Shown piece by piece: positions 51,988 through 60,710 of a stretch of DNA of 64,000 bases. This DNA is from CAVTWS01 sp964390555. GTDB lineage: Bacteria > Actinomycetota > Acidimicrobiia > Acidimicrobiales > SHLQ01. The position numbers and the translations under genes were made by a program. How positions within the stretch are numbered: the first letter of the stretch is position 1; every line of letters begins with the position of its first letter. Location of the stretch: positions 8,482 through 72,481 of the forward strand of contig CAYMJU010000205.1 of NCBI GenBank assembly GCA_964390555.1, in the 5' to 3' direction. Below the pieces are notes generated by a model that was given only the letters and a program-made list of their open reading frames with translations, was not told the DNA's origin and did not search any database.

Positions 51988-53162
51988 CAGCTGTCTCCTC
52001 CCGGTGTCGACTGGCCCGGGCACTCGTTCAGCGCCTCGGCCAGGGCGGCGACGAACGCGTCGTTCTCGGCGGGTGCGCCGATCGTCACGCGGAGGCACCC
52101 GTCGAGTCGTCGCCACGACGAGCAGTCGCGCACGAGTACGTCGCGAGCCAACAACGCATCCCAGATCGAGCGGCCCGGCCGGGACCGGGGACGGAACAGC
52201 ACGAAGTTGGCGCCCGATGGCCACCAGTCGACATCGAGGTCGGCGAGCGCAGAGACGAGCCGCTCGCGTTCTTGCACCAAGGTCGCCACCCGGGCGAGCA
52301 TCTCGCCGCGGTACTCGGTGGCGAGCGCGCCGGCTCGTTGCTTGAAGGTGTCGACGTGATACGGCAAGGCGACCGACTCGACCGCCTCGATCGCCCACGC
52401 GGGCCCAAGGAGATAGCCGAGTCGCAGCGCCGCCATGCTCCATGTCTTGGAGAACGTGCGGGAAACGACGAGGTTCCGTTCGTCGTCGAGCAACGAGACC
52501 GCCGAGTGAGATGCGAACTGGCCGTAGGCCTCGTCGACGACGACCAGTCCACCGTAGGGCTCCACGAGGTCGAGTAGCAGCCCGACGGTCTCGGGAGCAT
52601 CGACCATGCCCGTTGGATTGTTGGGCGAGCAGAGGAACACAACCTCGGGTTGGTGAGCCGAAACCACCCTGCGCATCTCGCCGAGATCCAGCGAGAAGTC
52701 AGCGGCGCGGGACCCTTCGACAACGGTCGCGCCGGTGATGCGGGCGATGTGGCTGTGCAAGGCATAGGTGGGCTCGAACACCGCGACTCGCCGACCGTGC
52801 CCGGCGTAGGCGAGCAGCAGGGTCTGCAGCACCTCGTTCGAGCCGTTGGCGACGAACACCTGCTCGGGCCCGAGTCCGTAGCCCCGGCCCACGGCCTCGC
52901 GCACCCCGCGCGCTGACCGGTCGGGGTAGCGGTTCCATGCAACGTCGCCAGCTTCGGCAAGTCTGCTTCGGAGCGCCGCTGGCGGAGGTTCGGGCGACTC
53001 ATTGGTGTTCAGCCGGACCGAGACCGCGACCTGGGGAGAGTGGTATCCCTCGACGAGCGCCAGATCGGCACGCACCGCAGGGCGTAACCGCGTGGTGTCA
53101 CTTGCGCCTGCGGGTTGATTCGCCCCTGTCGTCGCTATCGCTGCGCGCTGCCCTTGCGTCAT
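51987..53162 (-). CDS. hisC: Histidinol-phosphate aminotransferase
   Basis: 391 residues; ATG overlaps the hisD stop (ATGA). PLP fold type I with LNTNESP, ANGSNEVLQ, SPNNPTG, VDEAY, and the PLP Lys in RTFSKTW followed by LRLGY. Standard family length plus a short N-terminal extension. Confidence 0.95.
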   Translation of the reverse strand: MTQGQRAAIATTGANQPAGASDTTRLRPAVRADLALVEGYHSPQVAVSVRLNTNESPEPPPAALRSRLAEAGDVAWNRYPDRSARGVREAVGRGYGLGPEQVFVANGSNEVLQTLLLAYAGHGRRVAVFEPTYALHSHIARITGATVVEGSRAADFSLDLGEMRRVVSAHQPEVVFLCSPNNPTGMVDAPETVGLLLDLVEPYGGLVVVDEAYGQFASHSAVSLLDDERNLVVSRTFSKTWSMAALRLGYLLGPAWAIEAVESVALPYHVDTFKQRAGALATEYRGEMLARVATLVQERERLVSALADLDVDWWPSGANFVLFRPRSRPGRSIWDALLARDVLVRDCSSWRRLDGCLRVTIGAPAENDAFVAALAEALNECPGQSTPGGDS

Positions 53163-54463
53163 GGTGCACGCCGAACTTGGATCGCGGCGGCGTGGGCGTC
53201 GAACCCCTCGGCACGGGCCAGGACCTCGACGTGACCTCCGAGCCGTTCGAACCCGGCCCGATCGACCGTCACGACGTGAACATCCTTGAGGAAGTCGGCC
53301 ACGGTAAGGGCCTGACCGAACCGGGCGGTTCGGGCGGTCGGCAACACGTGGCTCGGCCCGGCGACATAGTCGCCGAACGCCGCGCACGACCAGGGACCGC
53401 AGAAGACGGCACCCGCGTTGCGGACCGTCGCGCCCAAGATCTCGGCGTCGGTGCACAGCAGCTCGAGATGCTCGGGCGCCAGTCGGTCGGCGAGGGCGAT
53501 GGCGGCGGCGGGGCCGTCCACTAGGACGGCTCGGCCCCGGGTGCGCAACGTCGAGACGATGTCACCGGCGCGAGTCGCCGCGGTGACCTGGCACTCGACC
53601 TCCCGGCGGACAGCGTCGACCACAGCCTCGTCCCACGCGATGAGCCACGCCAGCCCGTCGGGACCGTGCTCGGCTTGGACGAGCAGATCGGCGGCGACGT
53701 ACGCGGCCGGCACCGAGGAGTCGGCTATGACCACGACCTCGGATGGGCCGGCGAACGCGGATGGGATGCCGACAATTCCTGCAACCTCTCGCTTGGCGGT
53801 GGCGACAAAGCGGTTGCCCGGACCAGCGATCACGTCGACCGGGGGGATCGTCGCGGTCCCGTAGGCCAGCGCGGCGATCGCCTGCGCACCGCCGACCGCG
53901 TAGATCTCGTCGACGCCGGCAACCGCCGCGGCGGCCAGGGTCACCGCCGGGATGCGGCCGTCGGGACCCGGCGGCGTGCACAGCACCACCGCGCCGGCTC
54001 CGGCGACCCGGGCCGGGATAGCGGTCATCAGGACTGTCGATGGGTAAGCGGCGCGACCGCCGGGCACATACACGCCGACGCGCTCGACGGGCACGTGCCG
54101 GCTGGTGATTCGCACCCCCCCGCGTTCGGTGATCTGCGTTGGCCGTAGCTGACCACGGTGGAAGGCCTCTATCTCGACCGATGCCGCCTCGAGCGCGGCG
54201 CGGGTCTCGCGAGGCAACGACTCGAGCGCGGCGCTAGCTGAGGCACCGTCAACAACGAATGAGTCGAGCTCGACGCCGTCGAAGCGCGAGGTGAGCTCGA
54301 TCAGCGCGGCGTCGCCGCGCGCTCGGACGTCGAGGAGTATGGCCCGGACGGCCTCGGTCGGGCCGGCGACGATGTCACCGATGTCGGGCAACTCGATCGT
54401 CGACACGTCGAGGCCGCGGGCATCGACGCGAGCCAACACGTCAGCGGTCGGGGCGGCTTCCAT
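53159..54463 (-). CDS. hisD: Histidinol dehydrogenase
   Basis: 434 residues. First gene of the his operon; GGAG precedes the ATG. Family motifs are YVPGGRAAYPSTVLM, GGAQAIAALAYGT, GPGNRFVATAKR, the zinc and catalytic residues in APEHLELL, and SHVLPTARTARF. It oxidizes histidinol to histidine with NAD. Confidence 0.96.
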   Translation of the reverse strand: MEAAPTADVLARVDARGLDVSTIELPDIGDIVAGPTEAVRAILLDVRARGDAALIELTSRFDGVELDSFVVDGASASAALESLPRETRAALEAASVEIEAFHRGQLRPTQITERGGVRITSRHVPVERVGVYVPGGRAAYPSTVLMTAIPARVAGAGAVVLCTPPGPDGRIPAVTLAAAAVAGVDEIYAVGGAQAIAALAYGTATIPPVDVIAGPGNRFVATAKREVAGIVGIPSAFAGPSEVVVIADSSVPAAYVAADLLVQAEHGPDGLAWLIAWDEAVVDAVRREVECQVTAATRAGDIVSTLRTRGRAVLVDGPAAAIALADRLAPEHLELLCTDAEILGATVRNAGAVFCGPWSCAAFGDYVAGPSHVLPTARTARFGQALTVADFLKDVHVVTVDRAGFERLGGHVEVLARAEGFDAHAAAIQVRRAP

Positions 54464-54569
54464 GACTCCGACACGGTAACGGCATGCCTACCGTTCCGCG
54501 AGCAGTATCGTCGACCGATGCCTCCGCCGCGCGACAAGCCCATGAGCCAAGCGTGACGAGCGCCAGTAC

Positions 54570-54758
54570 ATGAACGTCGATGCCGCAGAGCTGTCCTCGA
54601 TGGTGACCCAGCTCGAGGACCTCGCGAAACGCCTCGAACGTATGGCTGCGCCCCATCTGAGTGCGAATCGAGCCGATGTGGCGAGCCGACTGATCGAGGT
54701 CGAGCGGTCGCTATCCACCGCGGCCCGGCGTCTCACCGTGCTCCAGCGAACCCTCTGA
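54570..54758 (+). CDS. Small coiled-coil protein, function unknown
   Basis: 62 residues. Almost all helix with heptad Leu/Met spacing (LSSMVTQLEDLAKRLERM), a short break (HLSANRADV), then a second helix. Divergent from hisD. No strong ribosome site. A 15-bp stem-loop follows 4 bases after its stop. I do not recognise a family. Confidence 0.55.
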   Translation: MNVDAAELSSMVTQLEDLAKRLERMAAPHLSANRADVASRLIEVERSLSTAARRLTVLQRTL

Positions 54759-54761
54759 AAA

Positions 54762-54793
54762 CGTCCAGCGGTCTCATCTGAGACCGCTGGACG
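54762..54793 (-). terminator. 15-bp stem-loop, possibly bidirectional terminator
   Basis: CGTCCAGCGGTCTCA (54762-54776) pairs perfectly with TGAGACCGCTGGACG (54779-54793) around two bases. Followed by TTTT on the minus strand only. It could stop readthrough from the small RNA or act on the plus-strand gene. Confidence 0.65.
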
Positions 54794-54812
54794 GGCACTC
54801 GGGTATGACCCC

Positions 54813-54913
54813 AAAAAGGGAGCCGGCGCCCCTGCAGTGGGCGCCGGCTCGGGCGACACCGGGCGGCGGAATCCCAGTGTGTCGCAGTTTTGTCAGGTGG
54901 CGGGTACCTGACG
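54813..54913 (-). ncRNA. Candidate structured small RNA of about 100 nt with its own promoter and terminator
   Basis: On the minus strand, TTGCGT (54947-54942) and TAAGAT (54925-54920) form a promoter with 16-bp spacing, giving a start near 54913. The predicted RNA has hairpin 1 with arms GTCAGGT/ACCTGAC (54912-54892), hairpin 2 with arms GCGACAC/GTGTCGC (54885-54853), and a 12-bp GC-rich terminator stem (54850-54820) followed by TTTTT at 54817-54813. No convincing coding frame lies within it. It does not resemble tmRNA, SRP RNA, RNase P or riboswitch classes I know. Confidence 0.55.
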
Positions 54914-54925
54914 TGAGGCATCTTA

Positions 54926-55264
54926 CCCGCATCCTTTGCACACGCAAGCCGAGTATGAGCGAATTTCCACCGGGGTGCCCGGTGCAGTCACGCGTCTCCC
55001 GCGGAGGGGCAGAAAGCGGCGAGGCAGCAGTCCTCGCAGCGCGGTCGCCGGGCGTCACAGAGCCGTTGCCTTCGACCTGCCGGGTTACCGGTCGACACCC
55101 GTCGGGCGGCTCTCACGCCGGCTCGGCCTCTCCGAGGAGACCGATCCCGTCAAGGTCGAGACCGAGCTGAACACGATGATCCTCCCACGTGAGCGGGGCG
55201 CCTTAGAGCGCCCTTTCGCTGATCGTGGTCGAGCCATCGACTGCGACCGTAGCCTGAGAGCGTC
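54926..55264. other. Gap upstream of mshD, no convincing gene
   Basis: About 340 bp. The left end holds the small-RNA promoter. A plus-strand frame crossing 55070-55200 has coding-like third positions and reads LSEETDPVKVETELN, but it lacks a start with a ribosome site and I cannot match it to a family. A short hairpin GGGCGCC...GGCGCCC-like patch lies near 55196-55214. The mshD promoter is probably in the last 80 bases. Confidence 0.4.
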
Positions 55265-55981
55265 ATGACCTCGACGCTTTCTGGCCCCCTCGACGGGGAG
55301 TTCCGCTGGTCGGCCACGCTGGGCCCCGATCGACCGGCGGGTCACGCCTTCGATCGCCTCCTCGACGGAGTGGTCGACCAGGTGGGCGCAGCCGGCGGCG
55401 GCGTCACGCAGTTGTGGATCGAGGAGGTCGACGAGGACGCGAGCTCTCGCGCCGCAGCGCACGGATTCACCGCGTACCGCGACTTGCTGCAGATGCGGTG
55501 CCCGCTGCCCGCGGGCCGGAGCGACGTGCCCGTCCGGCCGTTTCGTGCCGACGACCTCGACGCGTTCCTCCTCGTGAACAACCGCGCCTTTCAGTGGCAT
55601 CCCGAGCAAGGCGGTTGGACACGCGCCGAGGTCGAGGCCCGCCAAGGCGAACCTTGGTACGACCCCGACGGATTCCTCGTTCACGAGGCCGGCGGGCGAA
55701 TCCTGGCTTTCTGTTGGACCAAGGTGCACGTCGAGCACGATCCCCCGCTCGGCGAGATCTACGTGATCGGCGTCGACCCCGACGTTCACGGCCGCGGTCT
55801 CGGTCGTGCTCTCACCCTCGCCGGGCTCACCTGGCTGCACCGCCGCGGGCTCGCCACCGGCATGCTCTACGTCGAAGGCGACAACGTGGCCGCACTCCGG
55901 ACCTACGAACGGATCGGGTTCACGATCCATCACACCAACCGGGCGTTTCGCCGGGCGATCTCGGCGGGCGCGAGCCAATGA
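55265..55981 (+). CDS. mshD: Mycothiol synthase-like GNAT acetyltransferase
   Basis: 238 residues. The C-terminal GNAT domain has the acetyl-CoA loop VHGRGLGRAL. Segments HPEQGGWT, WYDPDGF, FCWTKVH, LYVEGDN and RTYERIGF match MshD, which acetylates Cys-GlcN-inositol in the last step of mycothiol synthesis. The N-terminal half (about 1-90) is a degenerate second GNAT unit, shorter than in M. tuberculosis. It overlaps rlmN by four bases. Confidence 0.85.
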   Translation: MTSTLSGPLDGEFRWSATLGPDRPAGHAFDRLLDGVVDQVGAAGGGVTQLWIEEVDEDASSRAAAHGFTAYRDLLQMRCPLPAGRSDVPVRPFRADDLDAFLLVNNRAFQWHPEQGGWTRAEVEARQGEPWYDPDGFLVHEAGGRILAFCWTKVHVEHDPPLGEIYVIGVDPDVHGRGLGRALTLAGLTWLHRRGLATGMLYVEGDNVAALRTYERIGFTIHHTNRAFRRAISAGASQ

Positions 55982-57042
55982 TCGACGCACCCACGCTGTT
56001 CGATCTCGACCGCAGTCAACTGGGCGAGATACTCGCCTCCGAACCCCGCTACCGGATCGATCAGTTGTGGCACGGCCTGTACAACGAGCACCGGCCGGTG
56101 GTCGACATCACGGCTCTGCCGGCGTCGCTCCGGGACCGGCTGCGCGAGGCATTGCCGGAGTCGTTGGAACCCCTTGCCCGAGTGGAGGCCGATTCGGGGG
56201 CCACCGTGAAGCTGTTGTTCGGACTGCGCGGGGGCGCCAAGGTCGAGACGGTGCTGATGCACTACCCGGACCGAACAACCGTGTGCGTCAGCACCCAGGC
56301 CGGCTGCGCCATGGCCTGCGGGTTCTGTGCGACCGGACAGGCCGGTTTCGAGCGCAACCTGACCGTGGGAGAGATCGTCGAACAGGTCATCGTCGCCCAA
56401 CGGCACAGCGATAGCCGGGTGTCCAACGTCGTCTTCATGGGCATGGGCGAGCCGCTCGCGAACTACGACCGAACCATCGGCGCGGCCCGCCGGATGCACG
56501 AGGCCATCGGGATCTCGGCCCGTCACCTCACGGTGTCGACGGTCGGTATCGTCCCTGGCATCCGGCGGCTGGCCGCCGAGGCGTTTCCCGTCAACCTCGC
56601 CGTGTCGCTTCATGCCGCCAACGACGAGTTACGAGACGAGCTCGTGCCGATCAACCGGCGCTACCCGCTCGACGAGCTGGTCGCCGCATGCCGCGAGCAC
56701 GTCGACCGCACGCGCCGCCGGCTGTCGTTCGAATGGGCGTTGATCGACGGCGTGAACGACCGCGACCAAGACGCCGGCGAGCTGGCCGCGATCAGCAAGT
56801 CACTCGGTGCGCACGTCAATCTCATCCCACTGAACCCCACGGTCGCGGGGCTCAATGGCACCGCTCCCGCCGCGGTTCGCCGGTTCGCTTCGAAGTTGCG
56901 CGGTTCGGGCATCACCACAACGATCCGTGACACGAGGGGCCGCGAGATCGCCGCGGCGTGCGGGCAGCTGGCAGCCGGCCGGCACCTGCGCGACGAGGTG
57001 GTCCCGGTTCGTTTACGCCGGAGAGCCGACGCTTCGCAGTAG
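55978..57042 (+). CDS. rlmN: Dual-specificity 23S rRNA/tRNA adenine-C2 methyltransferase
   Basis: 354 residues from the ATG at 55978 (ATGA overlap with mshD). Radical SAM cluster Cys at 110, 114 and 117 (CAMACGFC), GMGEPLANYD and SLHAAND. A late Cys in AAACGQLA near the C-terminus is the methyl-carrying one of the Cys-methylating mechanism. It methylates A2503 of 23S rRNA and A37 of some tRNAs. Confidence 0.95.
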   Translation: MIDAPTLFDLDRSQLGEILASEPRYRIDQLWHGLYNEHRPVVDITALPASLRDRLREALPESLEPLARVEADSGATVKLLFGLRGGAKVETVLMHYPDRTTVCVSTQAGCAMACGFCATGQAGFERNLTVGEIVEQVIVAQRHSDSRVSNVVFMGMGEPLANYDRTIGAARRMHEAIGISARHLTVSTVGIVPGIRRLAAEAFPVNLAVSLHAANDELRDELVPINRRYPLDELVAACREHVDRTRRRLSFEWALIDGVNDRDQDAGELAAISKSLGAHVNLIPLNPTVAGLNGTAPAAVRRFASKLRGSGITTTIRDTRGREIAAACGQLAAGRHLRDEVVPVRLRRRADASQ

Positions 57043-57612
57043 GTCGCCGATCTCGGGCTGCAAGGCTCTCAACGCGGCGGTGAGGCCGACCTTGGTGGCC
57101 TCAGGGCTGTCGAGGTCGGTGACTACGGCGACCACGTGACGGTCGTCGATGGCCCGCACGGCGATCATGCCGTCCGCGGCGCTGAAGACCAGCGCCTGGC
57201 TTTCCCCGAATGTTCGGGTGCCACCCATGGCAGAGACCCACGCGCTCAGGGCGTTCATCACCGCCACCAGCCCCGGAGCCACGTCGAGCGGATCGATGCC
57301 GCGGCCGCCGGGCCGGGAGCTGATGACCTGGCCGGTCGTGACATCGACGAGCACTCCTACGACGAAACCTGGGATCTCTCCGAGCGGACCGAGCACATCG
57401 GCCAGTCCCGACAGCAAGCGTCTCGCCGCGGCCGCGAAGCTGTCTCGGCGGTCGTCGGCCACGATCGTTGGCGCGGCCGCCAGGCTCGCCGCCCGCGTCT
57501 CCCACCCGACGACGCGAAACAAGGCCTCCGCGAGCGTTGGCTCTGTGTCGTCGCTCGAGTCCACACCAAGCTCGTCGGCAGGCGCCGACGAATCGTTAGA
57601 TCGATGAGACAT
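57013..57612 (-). CDS. Roadblock/LC7-like domain protein
   Basis: 199 residues from the ATG at 57612, after GAGG. The N-terminal 60 residues are acidic and disordered. The rest has the alternating helix-strand pattern of Roadblock/longin-type proteins (FVVGVLVDVTTGQVISS, LVFSAADGMIAVRAI, HVVAVVTDL). Such proteins often regulate small GTPases. Its 3' end overlaps the convergent rlmN by 30 bp. Moderate certainty on the fold only. Confidence 0.55.
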   Translation of the reverse strand: MSHRSNDSSAPADELGVDSSDDTEPTLAEALFRVVGWETRAASLAAAPTIVADDRRDSFAAAARRLLSGLADVLGPLGEIPGFVVGVLVDVTTGQVISSRPGGRGIDPLDVAPGLVAVMNALSAWVSAMGGTRTFGESQALVFSAADGMIAVRAIDDRHVVAVVTDLDSPEATKVGLTAALRALQPEIGDLLRSVGSPA

Positions 57613-57647
57613 CAAGCCTCGATGCACCAGCGCTAGCATCGGCGACG

Positions 57648-58379
57648 ATGGCCACGACCGAGGGCGGTGCCGCCGTGTCGACCGCTCACTCCGGCGAGGG
57701 CCGTTTGCCGGCTGGCGAAGAGAAGCGGCGCCAGGTCCGAGCCATGTTCGACACCATCGCGCCCCGCTACGACATGGTGAACCGGATCATGACCCTCCGA
57801 CTCGACGTCCGGTGGCGTCGGATCACCATCGACCGGCTGGGACTTCCCGCCGGGTCGACCGTCGTCGACGTGGCGTGTGGCACCGGTGACCTCTGTATCG
57901 ATCTGAACCGGCGCGACCTCCGAGCCATCGGGGTCGACATGTCCCACGGAATGCTCGTCGCGGCTCGCACCAACGCACCCCTCGTCGAAGGCGATGCGCT
58001 CGCCATGCCGTTCCCCGACGCTCGCATCGACGGGGCGACCTGCGGGTTCGCGCTCCGGAACTTCGTGGCCCTCGATCCGTTCATCTCCGAGTTGGCCCGC
58101 ATCGTCCGCAAGGGTGGGCGGATCGCGTTGCTCGACGTGTCCACGCCCTCGAACCGGCTGATGCGGCTCGGACACCAGATCTACTTCGGTCGCGTGGTCC
58201 CGCTCATCGGTGGTCTGCTGTCTGACCGATCGGCGTACCGCTACCTGCCCAAGTCGGTCGCCTACATGCCTCCCACTGCTGCCTTGATCGACATGATCGC
58301 GGCCGCGGGCTTCACGGCGGTCGAGCACCGGCAACTGTCCGGCGGCATCTCACAGCTGGTGACCGCCACCCGGTCCTGA
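57648..58379 (+). CDS. menG: Demethylmenaquinone methyltransferase
   Basis: 243 residues. UbiE/MenG family: MFDTIAPRYDMVNRIMT, SAM motif VVDVACGTGDL, post-I Asp GVDMSHGML, and GFALRNF. It methylates demethylmenaquinone in the last step. menA lies convergent 9 bp away. Confidence 0.95.
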   Translation: MATTEGGAAVSTAHSGEGRLPAGEEKRRQVRAMFDTIAPRYDMVNRIMTLRLDVRWRRITIDRLGLPAGSTVVDVACGTGDLCIDLNRRDLRAIGVDMSHGMLVAARTNAPLVEGDALAMPFPDARIDGATCGFALRNFVALDPFISELARIVRKGGRIALLDVSTPSNRLMRLGHQIYFGRVVPLIGGLLSDRSAYRYLPKSVAYMPPTAALIDMIAAAGFTAVEHRQLSGGISQLVTATRS

Positions 58380-58387
58380 GAGTCTGC

Positions 58388-59263
58388 TCACGCCCCGAGG
58401 GCGATCCCGGCGGCGAAGGCCGAGCCCGCCACGAGCTGGACCCGGCCGGTTGCCCCCAGCACCGCGACCAGCTGGGCTCCCCGCGCTCCACCGAGCACGG
58501 TCCGCACGGGCGCCAGGGCTAGCGGGATGCCGACAAGACCGAGCGCCGCCAGGGGTCGCTCGAACGCGGCGATGGCCGCCACACCCACCAGAAACCCGCC
58601 AACGGTGGCCGCATAGAACCGACGGGTTGCCCGATCACCCACGCGCACGGCCAGCGTGCGTTTGCCCGAAACGGTGTCACCGGGGATGTCGCGGAGGTTG
58701 TTGGTCACGAGCAAGGCGACCGCGATGAGCCCGACCGGTACCGCGGCACCGACCGAGAGCCACTCGACGCGGTCGGTTTGCACGTACGTGGAACCGACCG
58801 TTGCCACCAGCCCGAAGAACACGAACACGAAGACCTCACCGAGACCGGCGTAGCCGTACGGCCGGGGTCCACCGGTGTACAGCCAGCCCGCAGCGACGCT
58901 CAACAGCCCGACCACGAATAGTTCGGGACCGACGGCGAGGCTCACACCCGTTCCGACCAGCCCGGCAACCGCGAAGCTGTACGTCACGGCTCGCTTGACT
59001 TGGCCGGGGCGGGCGATGCCCGACCCCACGAGGCGCAATGGACCAACTCGGTCGGCATCGGTTCCGCGAATCCCGTCGCTGTAATCGTTCGCGTAGTTGG
59101 TCCCCACCTGGATGGCCACCGCCACGACCAGACAACCGAACGCCCGCCACCAGATCACCCCGTGCCCAGCAGCAGCCGCAGTTCCGACCGCGACCGGCAC
59201 GAGCGCGGCGGGGAGCGTGCGGGGCCGTGCGCCCGCGACCCATTGCGCAGCGGTCGGGCTCAC
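58388..59263 (-). CDS. menA: 1,4-dihydroxy-2-naphthoate polyprenyltransferase
   Basis: 291 residues from the GTG at 59263, overlapping the SDR stop (GTGA). About eight membrane helices. The UbiA-family Asp motif is in NYANDYSDGIRGTD, with a second Asp motif NNLRDIPGDTVSGKRTLAVR. It prenylates DHNA to demethylmenaquinone, the substrate of MenG. It is translationally coupled to the SDR and so belongs to the thiolase/selenoprotein transcript. Confidence 0.93.
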   Translation of the reverse strand: MSPTAAQWVAGARPRTLPAALVPVAVGTAAAAGHGVIWWRAFGCLVVAVAIQVGTNYANDYSDGIRGTDADRVGPLRLVGSGIARPGQVKRAVTYSFAVAGLVGTGVSLAVGPELFVVGLLSVAAGWLYTGGPRPYGYAGLGEVFVFVFFGLVATVGSTYVQTDRVEWLSVGAAVPVGLIAVALLVTNNLRDIPGDTVSGKRTLAVRVGDRATRRFYAATVGGFLVGVAAIAAFERPLAALGLVGIPLALAPVRTVLGGARGAQLVAVLGATGRVQLVAGSAFAAGIALGA

Positions 59264-60096
59264 GGAGCGATCTCTGGGGGCGCGGCCAACGGTCCTGAGG
59301 GGGTGGGGCGGTTCGGCGGGCGGGTCCGCGACAGATGGGCTCCGGCGTCGGCGAGGATCAGTTGCCCCGTTATGCAACGGGCGAGATCCGATGCCAGGAA
59401 CACGACGAGCCGACCGAGCTCGTCGGTCTCGTTCATCCGCCGCAGCGGGGTCGCCTCGACGATCGCCGCGACGTGATCATCGTCGAACGCTGCTCGAACG
59501 GACTCGGTAAGCGTCGTTCCGGGTGCGACCGCGCACACCCGGATGCCGTGGGGCCCGAGTTCGACGGCGGCGGACTGGGTCAGATGGTTGATCGCGGCCT
59601 TGGCCGCGCCGTACCCGGCCAGAAACGGCGAAGGTCGGGTGGTCTCGCCGGACGAGACGTTGATGATCACACCGCCCCGGCCCTGGTCGACCATGTGGCG
59701 CGCCTCGGCCTGCAGGAAGAGCGTGGTGATCGTGAGATTCTGGTCGACTACGTCGCGCAACTGAGCGGCCGTGATCGACATCAGAGGTGCGGATCCGAGC
59801 CGGCCCAACATCCCGATGTTGTTGACGGCGATGTCGATACCACCGCACCTCTCGACCACCTCGGCCACCATGGCGCCGATCTGATCATCCTCGCGGGCGT
59901 CCCCGACCACGGCGAAGGCGCGGCCGCCTTCGGCTTCGATCTCGGTGACGACAGTCATGGCCTGCTCAGCTCGCACGTCGATCACCGCGACCGTCGCTCC
60001 GGCCCGCGCGAGCCAGCGGGCGATCTCGCGACCTATACCGGCGCCGGCGCCGGTTACGGCGGCGACGCGGCCGGCGTGATCTATGACGATGGCCAT
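59260..60096 (-). CDS. Short-chain dehydrogenase/reductase
   Basis: 278 residues; GGAGG before the ATG, 13 bp after the selenoprotein stop. NAD(P) motif TGAGAGIG, an Asp after the second strand (VIDVRA) suggesting NAD preference, NNIG, Ser in NVSSGE, and Tyr and Lys in YGAAK. The C-terminal Pro-rich tail is unusual. Substrate unknown; the company of thiolase and OB-fold genes suggests acyl or steroid-like chemistry. Confidence 0.9.
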   Translation of the reverse strand: MAIVIDHAGRVAAVTGAGAGIGREIARWLARAGATVAVIDVRAEQAMTVVTEIEAEGGRAFAVVGDAREDDQIGAMVAEVVERCGGIDIAVNNIGMLGRLGSAPLMSITAAQLRDVVDQNLTITTLFLQAEARHMVDQGRGGVIINVSSGETTRPSPFLAGYGAAKAAINHLTQSAAVELGPHGIRVCAVAPGTTLTESVRAAFDDDHVAAIVEATPLRRMNETDELGRLVVFLASDLARCITGQLILADAGAHLSRTRPPNRPTPSGPLAAPPEIAP

Positions 60097-60109
60097 GGCG
60101 CCTCCGGGT

Positions 60110-60634
60110 TCACGACTCGAGGAGCAGCGACATCGTCGCGTCGATCGACGCGTCGGCCCACTCCTCCACAGTGGCGGGATCGGTCCCGCCGAGGGGATGG
60201 GGAACGACGACTATTCGGGCCTCGGCGAGACCGAGAGCGGCGGCGACCGAGCGGGTGAGTGCCTCGAACTGGGTCGTCGTGAAGACCACCGTAGGGACGC
60301 CGCGGCGCTCGAGTTGGACTAGGTCGTGGACACTCCACGACGTGCATGATCCTCAGTCGGCCGAGCCGGTTAGCACCACCGTCACCTCGCGCTGCATGCC
60401 TTCGAGGACCTGGTCCTCGCAAGGCACGGCCGCATTCTTGCTTCGCGGCGCGACGACGACGGCGCCGGTGCGTTCGGCGAGCCTGGCCGCGACCCGCCCG
60501 AGCAGCGTGTCGGCGTTGGGCTTGCCGTTGTCGAGCACGCCGATGACGGCACCGGCCAGCGAGCCGACCGGTGCCGTGAGCCGGGCCGGCCGGGCCAGCA
60601 CATCGCCGTCAGGTCGGTACACAGTCACGGTCAT
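60110..60634 (-). CDS. UGSC-type selenoprotein with in-frame UGA (selenocysteine at residue 94)
   Basis: 174 residues when the TGA at 60353-60355 is read as selenocysteine; ordinary gene calling stops at residue 93. Start ATG at 60634 with AGAGGA upstream. The first half has LAGAVIGVLDNGKPNADTLL and RTGAVVV. The frame continues from GSAD through U-G-S-C-T into SWSVHDLVQLERRGVPTVV and VVVPHPLGG, ending at 60110. Sec and Cys are three residues apart, a redox-like U-x-x-C motif. A perfect 7-bp hairpin with a 5-base loop begins 12 bases after the UGA, where a bacterial SECIS is expected. The continuation ends just 13 bp before the next gene. I recall a family named for this motif; its function is unknown to me. 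sel genes are not in the window. Confidence 0.88.
60323..60341 (-). promoter_or_regulatory. SECIS-like stem-loop after the selenocysteine UGA
   Basis: In the mRNA, GUCGUGG (12-18 bases after the UGA) pairs perfectly with CCACGAC around loop AGUGU. The loop G residues are 20-22 bases from the UGA, within the range SelB needs. Confidence 0.65.
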
Positions 60635-60710
60635 CGCCGTTGTCCTCTCGTCGTCAAGGCCCTGGGCGGTGAGGCCTCGTGCTGCACATCTTGCTGGTCG
60701 GGCGGCGCGA

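Noticed and set aside
54936..55268. 110-codon plus-strand frame before mshD
   Set aside because: Its 5' part is Arg-rich shadow, it begins within the small-RNA promoter and has no ribosome site; only a short central part looks coding-like.
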